Shown: piece after piece, positions 18,039 to 26,653 of the stretch
Layout of the letters: each line of letters opens with the position of its first letter
Numbering within the stretch: the first letter of the stretch is position 1
Origin: a bacterium
GTDB taxonomy: Bacteria; Zhuqueibacterota; QNDG01; JAFGCO01
Direction of reading: 5' to 3'
Assembly: GCA_016932575.1 (NCBI GenBank)
Contig: JAFGCO010000056.1
Span: 62,001-126,000 of the forward strand
Length of the DNA stretch: 64,000 bases
The notes under the pieces: model-generated
The model's database searches: none
The model's input: only the letters and a program-made list of their open reading frames with translations
Told to the model about the DNA's origin: nothing
Position numbers and translations under genes: made by a program

Positions 18039-18216
18039 ATTGTCAGCATGGCCCTTGAAAATAAAAATATGCGGCAGTATTACAAATCCCGCATAAGAAT
18101 GATGCCCTTATTCTCCTGCTTATAATCAAAATAAATATCGATTCAAAAGTTGGCATGATATCATCTTTCTTTTAAAAAATAACGGTCTATTTTGCATCTT
18201 ATGAGACTTTATGGCT

Positions 18217-18244
18217 TTGACATGGCCACGTATTTAAATATAAT
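18217..18244 (+). promoter_or_regulatory. Near-consensus sigma-70 promoter without an obvious gene
   Basis: TTGACA, a 16-base spacer and a perfect TATAAT on the plus strand, pointing toward and into the antisense strand of miaA. No plus-strand ORF follows, although GAGGAAG occurs about 25 bases after the predicted start. It could drive an antisense or small RNA. The rest of the 18039-18328 gap shows no gene. Confidence 0.5.
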
Positions 18245-18328
18245 GATATTAAAATTTTGATACAAGAGGAAGAAACAGTTTGTAAAATCATTTGGCTGAA
18301 TCTACACCGCTATAAAAATTATTCAAAG

Positions 18329-19282
18329 TCATATATTAAACATACCGGAAGAATTCTGAAAAATCGGCATGATTTGTTCTGCGACGGCTGATAATTTTGA
18401 ATCACAGTCAACAGAAAACCATTGAATACGCTGATCTCTTCGAAACCAGGTCATTTGTCGTTTTGCAAACCGCCTGGTGTTCTGCTTAATCAGGGCAATG
18501 GCTTCTTCGAGTGAATATTCTCCCTCCAGATAAGAGATGATCTCTTTATAACCTACAGAGTCCAGGCTGTTCAGCGTTTTGGAATATCCCATATCCAGAA
18601 GCCGCTGTACTTCAGCAATAAGTCCCCGATGGATCATCTGATCCACCCGCTGTTCAATACGCTGATAGAGAATCGCTCTCGGCCACCGGATACCCAAAAA
18701 AACCGGAAAAAAATCAGCGGCAACGGTTTTTTCTTTCTGTATTTGTGAAATCGGTTTTCCTGTCAGCCGATAAACTTCCAGGGACCGCACAATACGCCGA
18801 TGATCATTTTCATGAATTTGCCCTGCTGCATCCGGATCAATCTGCAATAACTCCTGATAAAGGGCCGGCCAGCCGACATGCGAGGCACGCTCACTGATTT
18901 CCTTTCGAATTTCAGGATCTCGATAATTGCCCTGAAAAATACCATCCGCAAGCGCCTGGATATAGAGCCCCGAACCACCAACCACAATCGGCATATGTTT
19001 TTTTTTGATAATTTTTCGAATGCATTCTCTGGCGATTTTTGCATATTCTCCGGCACTGAAATAATGATCAGGAGGACAAAGATCCAGGCAGTGATGGGGA
19101 GCCAGTAATTGTTCGTGTTTGTCGGGCTTTGCCGTGCCGATATCCATAAACTTGTAAAGCTGCCTGGAATCAGCGGATATAATTTCACAGGGCATATGCC
19201 CGGCAATCCGAAGAGACACATCGGTCTTTCCTGATCCGGTCGGACCGACAATAAACAGTACATGTTGATTGGTTGGTGTCAG
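18329..19282 (-). CDS. miaA: tRNA dimethylallyltransferase (probable CTG start)
   Basis: MiaA isopentenylates A37 of tRNAs reading UNN codons. Signatures include FIVGPTGSGKTDVSLRIA (Walker A), EIISADSRQLYKFMDIGTAKP, VVGGSGLYIQAL, and the C-terminal TRRFAKRQMTWFRRD. The Walker A loop lies upstream of the first ATG/GTG/TTG in frame; starting at the GTG at 19219 would delete it. Upstream the frame is closed by TGA, leaving CTG at 19282 as the best start. It has AGAGG eight bases before it, overlaps the mutL stop (CTGA), and gives 317 residues, the normal length. ATT or a second CTG nearer the loop are alternatives. The mutL-miaA linkage is widespread in bacteria. Confidence 0.9.
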   Translation of the reverse strand: MTPTNQHVLFIVGPTGSGKTDVSLRIAGHMPCEIISADSRQLYKFMDIGTAKPDKHEQLLAPHHCLDLCPPDHYFSAGEYAKIARECIRKIIKKKHMPIVVGGSGLYIQALADGIFQGNYRDPEIRKEISERASHVGWPALYQELLQIDPDAAGQIHENDHRRIVRSLEVYRLTGKPISQIQKEKTVAADFFPVFLGIRWPRAILYQRIEQRVDQMIHRGLIAEVQRLLDMGYSKTLNSLDSVGYKEIISYLEGEYSLEEAIALIKQNTRRFAKRQMTWFRRDQRIQWFSVDCDSKLSAVAEQIMPIFQNSSGMFNI

Positions 19283-20991
19283 CGTCCGAACCTCTTGTCA
19301 ATGTCTTCCAGAGACAAATTGAACACAATCGGACGGCCATGGGGACAAAAATAAGGATCCTTTGTGGCAAAAAGCTGATCAATCAGAGCGGCCATCTCAT
19401 GCTGGGTCAAAGGATCCCCCGATTTCACTGCAGCTTTACATGCGTAGCTTGCAGCTACTGCTTCCCACGTATCATGTGTTTTCGTTCGGTTTTCTTTATA
19501 TTCTTCAAGGATTTCAATGACCACTTCGGTTTCCCGTCCAGGCTTTACCTCTGTAGGGATGGAATCCACAACAATGGTATTCCCACCAAATTCCCGGATT
19601 CCGAAACCGATTTTTTCAAGATGAGACAGAATTTCTGTCAGTACAATCATATCTTCCGGTGACAGTTGAATGGTCTGAGGGAACATCAATTGTTGTGAAG
19701 AGGCACCTCTGAGCTCACGCGCCCATAAAGCTTTTTCATACAAAATGCGTTCATGAGCCACATGCTGATCAATGATGGTCAATCCGCTTTTAATCTGAGA
19801 TAAAATATACCGATTGTGAATCTGCCAGAATTGTGCGGAAGCTTCCGGATGATTCTGATGTGATATGGCCGGCTCCATGGAATCGAGGGGCTGCTGGACT
19901 TCCAGCGATAATTGCCCTGTATCATCCGTTTTCGGGCGGTGGGGATACGTATATCTTGATGTTTCCTGACGAGTCCGGACCAAATTGAATTCAGGAACTG
20001 ACTGCCTGGTACGCAGGGCTTCACTGACCGCACGATGAACCGCATCGTGCACATATTTTTCATCTCTGAAACGTACTTCAATTTTTGTAGGATGCACATT
20101 TACATCATAGCTCTTTGCATCCATTTCAATAAAAACCAAATACGCCGGATATTCTCCACGCCCCAATCGGGGACCGTAGGCGGACGTTACGGCATGAATC
20201 AGACTGCGGCTGATAATATACCGATGATTCAGAAAAAAAAACTGGTCATCGCGGGTTCTGCGAAATTCTCCGGGGCGGCTTGCATAACCAAAGATTTTAA
20301 TACTTCCAAATTCTTTTTCAAACGGCAGCACCAAACCAAACTTATCCCGCCCCAGTACTTCACGCACCCGGTTTTCCAATTCCGTTTTACGAAGATCCAT
20401 CGTTATTTCATTGTCGACATATAAATCGAAATTAATCTGAGGATATGACAACGCCATTCTTCGAAACACAGCCATTGCCTGACGTAATTCTGTGGCCGGA
20501 CTTTTTAAGAATTTTCTGCGTGCCGGAACTGATCCAAACAGATTAAAAACTGAAATAGCGGTTCCGGTGGGTGAAGCTGTCTGACTGACATCCCGTATTT
20601 CACCGTCTTCTATCGAAACAACAATTGCGGTTTCCTGTTCTGCAGTACATGTAACAATCTGCATTCTTGCTACCGATCCTATACTTGCCAGAGCTTCTCC
20701 CCTGAAGCCGAAAGAATGAATCGATTCAAGATCATCGGCATGTTGAATTTTGGATGTGGCATGCCGCTTTGTACACAGCAATGCATCTTCTTCCGTCATG
20801 CCTTCTCCATTATCCTTCACCTGTATCAGATCAAGACCAGCATTTTGAATCATCAATGAAATGTTCGTTGCACCGGCGTCAAGACTGTTTTCCAGCAACT
20901 CTTTTGCAACCGAAGCAGGGCGTTCAATGACTTCGCCCGCAGCAATGCGTTTCATAAGAGGTTCTGGAAGAATGTGAATTTTAGAGGGCAT
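19279..20991 (-). CDS. mutL: DNA mismatch repair protein MutL
   Basis: GHKL ATPase that couples MutS recognition to strand incision. The N-terminal ATPase motifs are IAAGEVIERPASVAKELLENSLDAGAT (shown by IAAGEVI and ELLENSLDAG), VKDNGEGM, and TSKI..HSFGFRGEAL. The C-terminal domain carries the endonuclease motifs DQHVAHERILYE near residue 415, ACKAAVKSGD near 515 and CPHGRP near 550. The protein is therefore probably a nicking MutL, as expected in organisms without MutH. At 570 residues it is typical. It is translationally coupled to miaA downstream. Its own start has only a weak ribosome site. Confidence 0.96.
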   Translation of the reverse strand: MPSKIHILPEPLMKRIAAGEVIERPASVAKELLENSLDAGATNISLMIQNAGLDLIQVKDNGEGMTEEDALLCTKRHATSKIQHADDLESIHSFGFRGEALASIGSVARMQIVTCTAEQETAIVVSIEDGEIRDVSQTASPTGTAISVFNLFGSVPARRKFLKSPATELRQAMAVFRRMALSYPQINFDLYVDNEITMDLRKTELENRVREVLGRDKFGLVLPFEKEFGSIKIFGYASRPGEFRRTRDDQFFFLNHRYIISRSLIHAVTSAYGPRLGRGEYPAYLVFIEMDAKSYDVNVHPTKIEVRFRDEKYVHDAVHRAVSEALRTRQSVPEFNLVRTRQETSRYTYPHRPKTDDTGQLSLEVQQPLDSMEPAISHQNHPEASAQFWQIHNRYILSQIKSGLTIIDQHVAHERILYEKALWARELRGASSQQLMFPQTIQLSPEDMIVLTEILSHLEKIGFGIREFGGNTIVVDSIPTEVKPGRETEVVIEILEEYKENRTKTHDTWEAVAASYACKAAVKSGDPLTQHEMAALIDQLFATKDPYFCPHGRPIVFNLSLEDIDKRFGR

Positions 20992-21058
20992 ATATTTTCA
21001 AGATTTTATTCATATGATTTTTCGTTTTTTCATATTACCAACAGCGGCTAATTTACAA

Positions 21059-21274
21059 TCACTTTATCCAGCGACTGAAAATTGTAATCGCATAATAAAC
21101 AAGACCAGCGAGGATCAGAAGCCAAATCAGTGAACGCTTTTTTGCATTGGCGCGGGCAACATGATAGGATCTCTTGAATTTTATATGATGACCTTCCCTT
21201 GCCTCCTTTTTCGGATCGTAATAAAGCGGCGTATAATCAAATTTGCGATTTTTTGGCAAACGCCTTCCAAGCAT
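21059..21274 (-). CDS. Small hypothetical protein with C-terminal membrane anchor
   Basis: 71 residues: a basic, Tyr-rich N-terminal half (RRLPKNRKFDYTPLYYDP), a basic linker (HIKFKRSYHVARANAKKR), then one hydrophobic helix (SLIWLLILAGLVYYAITIF) and a short basic tail, so it is a tail-anchored or single-span protein. TAGGAG lies seven bases before ATG, and a good promoter sits just upstream. The RFDY-xP-xYYDP pattern recalls short proteins annotated as hypothetical next to mutL in FCB genomes; that memory is not verified. Separated from mutL by about 65 bases and on the same strand. Confidence 0.7.
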   Translation of the reverse strand: MLGRRLPKNRKFDYTPLYYDPKKEAREGHHIKFKRSYHVARANAKKRSLIWLLILAGLVYYAITIFSRWIK

Positions 21275-21303
21275 GATTGACTCCTAAAATGATTGTTCTT
21301 TTT

Positions 21304-21332
21304 AATATACAGTTGTCAATCCTTGAAATCAA
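21304..21332 (-). promoter_or_regulatory. Sigma-70 promoter for the small membrane protein (and perhaps mutL-miaA)
   Basis: On the minus strand TTGATT, a 17-base spacer and TATATT, with transcription starting about 25 bases before the 71-residue gene. No terminator is visible before mutL, so this may be the mutL-miaA promoter too. Confidence 0.55.
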
Positions 21333-21422
21333 GCTGACATTTTCTCTTGATTGTTAAATTCAAAATCAGCAAATTGGTTTCGCTTGTTTTCCTTATCAAT
21401 GAAACAGGAGGCTGACCTGATT

Positions 21423-22193
21423 ATGAAAACATTTCAAAAACTGGTCAATATTATGGCCAAATTGCGAGGATCTGAAGGATGTCCCTGGGATAAAGAACAG
21501 ACACACGCATCATTGAAACAGTATCTGTTAGAGGAAACGTATGAAGTGCTGGAATCAATCGATGAAAATGATGAAGATGCATTGAAAGAGGAATTGGGGG
21601 ACTTGATACTGCAATCTGTGTTTCATGCACAAATCGCGGCTGATCACAAGCGGTTTACAATCGAAGATGTATTGAATACGATTAACGAAAAACTGATCCG
21701 ACGGCATCCCCATGTTTTTGGGAACACCGTGATCAATACTGCAGAGGAGCAGAAAATCCATTGGGAGAATATTAAAAGAACCGAGGGAAAAAAATCGGTT
21801 CTGGATGGCGTTCCGAAACACGCCCCGGCACTGCTCCGTGCTTATCGTGTGCAGCAAAAGGCATCCAGCGTCGGATTTGATTGGGATAAGCCAGAACAGG
21901 TTTGGGAAAAAGTGAAAGAAGAAATCGATGAGCTTCAAGAAGCCATCGGAATTCAAGATCATGATGCAGTTACCGAAGAATTTGGTGATCTGTTGTTCGC
22001 TCTGGTCAACATGTCAAGATTCATTCATGTACATCCTGAAGATGCGCTGCGCAAGGCAGTGAATAAATTTATCACACGTTTTCATCGGGTCGAATCTCAT
22101 TTTGAAAAAAGCGGAAAAGATATGAAAAATGCCACCCTTGAAGAAATGGATGCCGTATGGAATGAAATAAAAAAAGACAACTCACTTTTGTAA
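21423..22193 (+). CDS. mazG: Nucleoside triphosphate pyrophosphohydrolase MazG
   Basis: House-cleaning all-alpha NTP pyrophosphatase. Two tandem MazG domains are visible: LRGSEGCPWDKEQTHASLKQ with the metal ligands in EETYEVLESIDE and EELGDLILQSVFHA, and a second with EEIDELQEAI and EEFGDLLFALVN. The C-terminus (RVESHFEKSGKD, LEEMDAVWNEIKK) is typical. The start MKTFQKLVNIM has GGAGG 11 bases upstream; an ATG eight codons earlier is possible, while the longer TTG-initiated frame is unlikely. 256 residues, a normal length. Followed by the sigma factor gene on the same strand. Confidence 0.95.
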   Translation: MKTFQKLVNIMAKLRGSEGCPWDKEQTHASLKQYLLEETYEVLESIDENDEDALKEELGDLILQSVFHAQIAADHKRFTIEDVLNTINEKLIRRHPHVFGNTVINTAEEQKIHWENIKRTEGKKSVLDGVPKHAPALLRAYRVQQKASSVGFDWDKPEQVWEKVKEEIDELQEAIGIQDHDAVTEEFGDLLFALVNMSRFIHVHPEDALRKAVNKFITRFHRVESHFEKSGKDMKNATLEEMDAVWNEIKKDNSLL

Positions 22194-22254
22194 CCGATGA
22201 AAATCTCTTGCATTATATTAATGCGACACAGCGTCCATATTGAACGGAGTGTTT

Positions 22255-22830
22255 ATGAAGCAGATCCTCCCGCATAACGATTCGTTTCAGAAAGAGGAAA
22301 AATGGATTGAATTATCGAAAAGAGATCCGGAAGCATTTCAATATATTTTCAATAAATATCATCATCAGATCTTTAATTTTGTGCTAAGGCGCGTCTACTG
22401 TCACGACACAGCGCAGGATATCACGGCCAATGTATTTATGAAGGCACTTGAAAAAATACACCAGTTTAAATGCAAGGGCATTCCATTTTCTGCATGGCTT
22501 TACCGAATCGCAATCAATGAAATCAACCTTCATTATCGCTCACGAAAACGAATCGTTGCCTTAACAGACGAGAGATCCCTGCATTTGGTACATGAAAATC
22601 GTACAGATGACACTTTATTAAGAAAGGAAGAAACCGCAGAAAAGGCAAAACGATTTAAAAAAATTTACGAGGCAATTGCAACACTGAAACCCAAATATCA
22701 GCATGCGATCGCCTTACGATATTTTGAAGAAAAATCCATGAAGGAAATTGCCTTAATCCTTGGATTATCTGAAAATACTGTTAAAACACATATTCATCGG
22801 GGATTGCAACAATTAAGAGACAAATTATGA
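22255..22830 (+). CDS. ECF-type RNA polymerase sigma factor
   Basis: Sigma-70 family protein of about 190 residues. Region 2 (DPEAFQYIFNKYHHQIFNF, AQDITANVFMKALEKI, FSAWLYRIAINEINLHYR) and region 4 (LKPKYQHAIALRYFEEKS, MKEIALILGLSENTVKTHI) are both clear, separated by a short acidic linker. It has the extracytoplasmic-function layout. ACGGAG lies five bases before the chosen ATG; an upstream TTG is less likely. It overlaps the next gene by ATGA, and that gene encodes a small membrane protein in the position of an anti-sigma factor. Regulon unknown. Confidence 0.93.
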   Translation: MKQILPHNDSFQKEEKWIELSKRDPEAFQYIFNKYHHQIFNFVLRRVYCHDTAQDITANVFMKALEKIHQFKCKGIPFSAWLYRIAINEINLHYRSRKRIVALTDERSLHLVHENRTDDTLLRKEETAEKAKRFKKIYEAIATLKPKYQHAIALRYFEEKSMKEIALILGLSENTVKTHIHRGLQQLRDKL

Positions 22831-23060
22831 TCAAAAAAATAGAAGAAATTGAACAGCTTTTGCGAGATGAAAAACTGCCCGATCAAAACATTAACCACCT
22901 GAAAACCGACATCTGGCAAAAAATCATTCAGGGACATCATGTGCAAACAAAAAGGAGATCTTTCCTGTTTCATATCAAACCCTGGCTCTGGACTCTGGCA
23001 TCGATTTTGTTAATCCTTGTGTGCCTTTTTCTCATGTGGCTCATGAACGGATCCAGATAA
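22827..23060 (+). CDS. Small single-span membrane protein, candidate anti-sigma factor
   Basis: 77 residues with an N-terminal cytoplasmic charged helix (MIKKIEEIEQLLRDEKLPDQ), a basic segment and one strong membrane helix (PWLWTLASILLILVCLFLMW). It overlaps the sigma gene by four bases, so it is translationally coupled. Size and topology (cytoplasm in, no periplasmic domain beyond NGSR) suggest a minimal anti-sigma or sigma-tethering peptide. It has no HxxxCxxC zinc motif. Functional link inferred only from position. Confidence 0.65.
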   Translation: MIKKIEEIEQLLRDEKLPDQNINHLKTDIWQKIIQGHHVQTKRRSFLFHIKPWLWTLASILLILVCLFLMWLMNGSR

Positions 23061-23190
23061 TGAGAATCCATTTAAATCTTGCCCATTGGTATCAAGGCTG
23101 ATAAGAATTTTCAATATAAAATAACTCAATGATGTATAATCAATATATTATTATTGCTCATCCGGTCCACAGTCATCATAAAATATCTCA

Positions 23191-23307
23191 TCAAATCAGA
23201 TCCATGGTAAATCGCATAGGATATTCAAACTCTCCAAGATCTGGGCAAGGCTCCTTAACATAAGGATATATCACCTGCAACATTAGATCACCGATCTGAA
23301 CATTCAC
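23191..23307 (-). pseudogene. Possible short coding remnant in an intergenic gap
   Basis: An open minus-strand frame of about 39 codons from a GTG (46 codons from the previous stop) with protein-like composition, including QVIYPYVKEPCPDLGEFEY. It has no ribosome site and no recognisable family. The remainder of 23061-23440, which also has to hold the rarD promoter, shows nothing else. Confidence 0.18.
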
Positions 23308-23440
23308 GATCCCCGGATATTTTTGGCAGTTGTCTCATAAAATTTTATTGAATCAAATTGTGACAGGCCAATACACATGCTTGCTTTTTCAGTTACAAAT
23401 GCCTATTTTGTCTTTTTGTTGAAGAATTTAGAGTCCATTG

Positions 23441-24319
23441 ATGATCAACCGTGGCGTGTTTTACGGCATCCTTGCCTATATTCTATGGGGGCTTTTGCCC
23501 TTGTTCTGGAAATCCCTGCAGGCGGTTCCTGCTTTTCAGATTCTATGCCATCGCATGATCTGGTCATTGGTTTGCGTTCTAGTTGTTCTGATTCTCAGGA
23601 AACAGTGGTCCTGGATTGGCCGTTTGCAGAAAGCGCCGGGGACTGTCCTGCACTTTTTAGTAACAGCGGCAATTTTAGCCGTGAACTGGGGCACCTATAT
23701 CTGGGCAGTCAACCATGAACATATCGTTGAATCAAGTTTGGGTTATTTCATCAATCCTCTGATGAATGTACTTCTGGGTGTCTTCATTCTCAAGGAAAAA
23801 ATGCGGCGCTGGCAGTGGATTGCCGTTTTTGTGGCGGCTTTCGGTGTTTTGTATCTGACTTTAGAGTATGGCCGTCTGCCCTGGATTGCTCTGATATTGG
23901 CAACCACTTTTGCCTTCTACGGATTGCTCCGAAAAATTGCACCTCTCGGAGCGCTTGAAGGATTCTCGCTTGAAGCAATTCTTCTGTTTATTCCGTCCCT
24001 TGGATTGATTCTATTTTTTGAAGTTTCAGGAACGGGTGCCTTTTCTCATTCTCCAATCACCCATAAGGGATTGCTGATTTTATCCGGACCGGCCACGGCT
24101 CTGCCGCTTCTTTTATTTTCAGCAGCAGCCAGACGCATTCGGTTGTCTACAGTGGGTATCCTGCAATATATTGCGCCGACACTTCAATTTGTAATCGGTG
24201 TTTGGATTTATGCAGAACCGTTCTCAATGTCCAGATTCGTCGGATTTCTCTTCATCTGGATTGCCCTGATCATCTATACGATTGATGGGTCGGCCTATCA
24301 TACCATGCGAAATAAGTGA
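23441..24319 (+). CDS. rarD: EamA-family transporter RarD
   Basis: Ten-helix drug/metabolite-superfamily permease. The RarD subgroup is marked by the N-terminal RGVFYGILAYILWGLLPLFWKSL-type start (GILAYILWGLLPLFWK), QILCHRMIWSL, WGTYIWAVNHEHIVE, SLGYFINPLMNVLLG, TTFAFYGLLRK and LQYIAPTLQF. 292 residues, standard. Substrate not established for the family (named from chloramphenicol sensitivity; efflux or amino-acid export proposed). I use the ATG rather than the TTG one codon earlier. Convergent with the trp operon end. Confidence 0.92.
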   Translation: MINRGVFYGILAYILWGLLPLFWKSLQAVPAFQILCHRMIWSLVCVLVVLILRKQWSWIGRLQKAPGTVLHFLVTAAILAVNWGTYIWAVNHEHIVESSLGYFINPLMNVLLGVFILKEKMRRWQWIAVFVAAFGVLYLTLEYGRLPWIALILATTFAFYGLLRKIAPLGALEGFSLEAILLFIPSLGLILFFEVSGTGAFSHSPITHKGLLILSGPATALPLLLFSAAARRIRLSTVGILQYIAPTLQFVIGVWIYAEPFSMSRFVGFLFIWIALIIYTIDGSAYHTMRNK

Positions 24320-24485
24320 TAATGACAAAAATAGGATATTTATTTTAAAGAATACCTCAAAGGCACCAAAAAACCATGAATTGTAAAGAATCAGGAATTT
24401 TTCTGTATAATCAACTATCTATATGATCAGGGATTCGCTTCCTCCTTGATTCATCACTTTTTATCGGCTCAATCGCGTAAAGACA

Positions 24486-25079
24486 TTAAGCATTCATCTC
24501 CTGTGCTTTTATTCCTGCAATCTTTAAAAAATTCCTCAGAATCTGCATGCCGACCTTGGTTAGCACAGACTCAGGATGAAACTGCACACCTTCAACAAGA
24601 AAGGATCGATGCCGGACTCCCATGATAACACCATTGTCATCCTGGGCAGTCACTTCCAGACAGTCAGGCAACGAGTCTCTATCAATAATAAGCGAATGAT
24701 ACCGTGTTGCGTCAAACGGATTTTCAATCCCCTGAAAAATAGATTTGCCGTCATGCCGAATGCTGGAGACCTTGCCATGCATCACCCGGGGAGCGCGTAT
24801 AATCTGACCTCCAAAGACCTCGCCAATGCTCTGGTGTCCCAGGCATACACCCATGATTGGAATCCTGCCCGCATACTTCCTGATTAAATCCATGGAGATA
24901 CCAGCCTCCTTTGGTGTACACGGTCCGGGAGAAACAAGAATCGCTGATGGATTCATACTTCCCACTGATTCCACGGATATCACATCGTTTCTGCATACCA
25001 TCAATTCCTGCCCTAAAACACCCAGATATTGCACCAGATTGTAGACAAATGAATCATAATTATCCAAAACAAATATCAT
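24486..25079 (-). CDS. trpG: Anthranilate synthase, glutamine amidotransferase component
   Basis: Class I amidotransferase supplying ammonia to TrpE. Motifs: LDNYDSFVYNLVQYLG at the N-terminus, VSPGPCTPKEAGIS, the nucleophile loop GVCLGHQSIGEVFGG (Cys near residue 79), and the His-Glu pair in VQFHPESVLT. 197 residues. The start overlaps the end of trpE closely, with GGAGGG inside the trpE stop region as ribosome site. It is the last gene of the trp operon; no clear terminator follows before the convergent rarD. In many bacteria this subunit also serves para-aminobenzoate synthesis. Confidence 0.96.
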   Translation of the reverse strand: MIFVLDNYDSFVYNLVQYLGVLGQELMVCRNDVISVESVGSMNPSAILVSPGPCTPKEAGISMDLIRKYAGRIPIMGVCLGHQSIGEVFGGQIIRAPRVMHGKVSSIRHDGKSIFQGIENPFDATRYHSLIIDRDSLPDCLEVTAQDDNGVIMGVRHRSFLVEGVQFHPESVLTKVGMQILRNFLKIAGIKAQEMNA

Positions 25080-25080
25080 A

Positions 25081-26487
25081 TCACCCTCCCATCATTTCCA
25101 CGGCATTGACAAGTGCTCGGGCCTTGTTCATGGTTTCCTTGTATTCCATTTCCGGAATAGAATCCGCAACAATCCCCGCACCTGCCTGCAGAATTCCCTT
25201 TCCGTCTTTAAGAAGCAATGTACGGATGGCGATGCACATATCCATGTCTCCGTTAAACCCAAAATATCCGATCGATCCTGCATATACACCGCGGCGGACA
25301 TTTTCAAGCTCATCAATAATCTCCATGGAACGCACTTTAGGCGATCCTGATACTGTTCCCGCCGGAAACGAAGCAGCTACAAGATCAAACGCATCTTTAT
25401 CTTTAGACAGTTTTCCATACACATCAGAAACCAGGTGCATGACCTTGGAATAGTATTCAATATAAAATGTCTCCGGCCAACGGATGGATCCATAATCGCA
25501 CACCCTGCCGATATCATTCCGAGCAAGGTCCAGCAGCATAACATGCTCTGCACGCTCCTTTTCATCATGGATCAGTTCATTGGAAAAAACCTCATCTTCC
25601 TTCTCAGTATTTCCCCGGCGGCGAGTACCGGCCAGAGGTTTGATATTTACTTCAGTTCCTGTGAGTTTCACCATGATTTCAGGAGATGAGCCCAGAACAT
25701 GAAAATCATCGAGATGCATATAATACATATACGGGGAAGGATTGGTAAAACGCACAGCCCGGTATGCATTCAGCGGATCTGTATGGAGCGGAAATGTAAA
25801 TCGCTGTGAGAGCACCACTTGAAAAATATCACCGGCCAGTATATATTCTTTGGCGCGTTCCACAATGCTGCAAAATTCTTCTTTGGTAAAATTTGAAGAA
25901 ATAGGTACTTCTTTATACGGGCTCTGATTATATTTCACATCGGGTCTTTCCAGACTGGTTGCCACTTCCTGCACCAGTTGTGTCATGCGCTCCTGAGCGG
26001 GATGCTGATCGTAAATGATAATATCTGCCATCCATTCCTGATGGTCGAATATGATCAATTCTGATGGAAATACAAAGATCATGTCCTGCACATTCAGCTC
26101 ATCTGGATTGCTGTCAGGGATATTTTCTACGTACCGAATGGTATCATAAGCCATATATCCGACGGCACCTCCTGGCAGGGGCATCACATCAGGATGCGGA
26201 TGGTCTTTGGGCACCAGCTGACGGAGTATTTCGTAAGGATCACCTTCCATTTCAAAAAGCGCCGCCGCATAGCGTATCCGGATATGTTTCCCCCGACTTT
26301 CAAACCTCATATACGGTCGGGATCCGATCACAGAATAGCGTCCCCGTTTTTCAAGGCTCTCCAGAGACTCATAAATAAATCCATAAGATTCATCCTGATA
26401 TAATTTTTCGTAAACCGTCAATGGGCAGCCATCATACCGGATCCGGCGATGGAGATATTGAAGCTCAATTTTTGGTACGGGTGTCAT
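25081..26487 (-). CDS. trpE: Anthranilate synthase component I
   Basis: Converts chorismate plus ammonia to anthranilate. The C-terminal chorismate-binding domain is complete: GDIFQVVLSQRF, YMYYMHLDDFHVLGSSPE, KPLAGTRRRG, DEKERAEHVMLLDLARNDIGRV, FPAGTVSGSPK, YAGSIGYFGFNGDMDMCIAIRT, and QAGAGIVADS. The N-terminal domain has IYESLESLEKRGRYSVIG at the place of the tryptophan feedback site (usually LLES). 468 residues. GAGGTAACC precedes the ATG. It is unusual in lying after trpA, separated from it by about 165 bases of low-complexity repeat, rather than at the head of the operon. Confidence 0.96.
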   Translation of the reverse strand: MTPVPKIELQYLHRRIRYDGCPLTVYEKLYQDESYGFIYESLESLEKRGRYSVIGSRPYMRFESRGKHIRIRYAAALFEMEGDPYEILRQLVPKDHPHPDVMPLPGGAVGYMAYDTIRYVENIPDSNPDELNVQDMIFVFPSELIIFDHQEWMADIIIYDQHPAQERMTQLVQEVATSLERPDVKYNQSPYKEVPISSNFTKEEFCSIVERAKEYILAGDIFQVVLSQRFTFPLHTDPLNAYRAVRFTNPSPYMYYMHLDDFHVLGSSPEIMVKLTGTEVNIKPLAGTRRRGNTEKEDEVFSNELIHDEKERAEHVMLLDLARNDIGRVCDYGSIRWPETFYIEYYSKVMHLVSDVYGKLSKDKDAFDLVAASFPAGTVSGSPKVRSMEIIDELENVRRGVYAGSIGYFGFNGDMDMCIAIRTLLLKDGKGILQAGAGIVADSIPEMEYKETMNKARALVNAVEMMGG

Positions 26488-26653
26488 GGTTACCTCAATT
26501 TTTTTACCAGTCCGCTGTCAGTCAATACTTATTTTTATTCCCCTTGATTCTTATTTCTTGATTCTTGTTTCTTGACTTGTCTTGTAACCCTAAGACTCTA
26601 CTAATCAACAACACTGCGACACAATGACTCAACGACCCTTCGAATCTATGACT
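26488..26653. repeat. Low-complexity mosaic repeat between trpA and trpE
   Basis: Holds CTTGATTCTTATTTCTTGATT-like pyrimidine blocks, given here as CTTGATTC and TTTCTTG units, then repeated ATGACTC/AACGAC words ending just before the trpA stop. The same word families recur at 36110-36620 and 39716-40113. It is non-coding and contains no visible terminator or promoter, so trpE-trpG expression presumably depends on readthrough. Confidence 0.6.

Noticed and set aside
22240-22254. TTG start for the sigma factor five codons upstream
   Set aside because: The ATG has GGAG at proper spacing, whereas the TTG has none.
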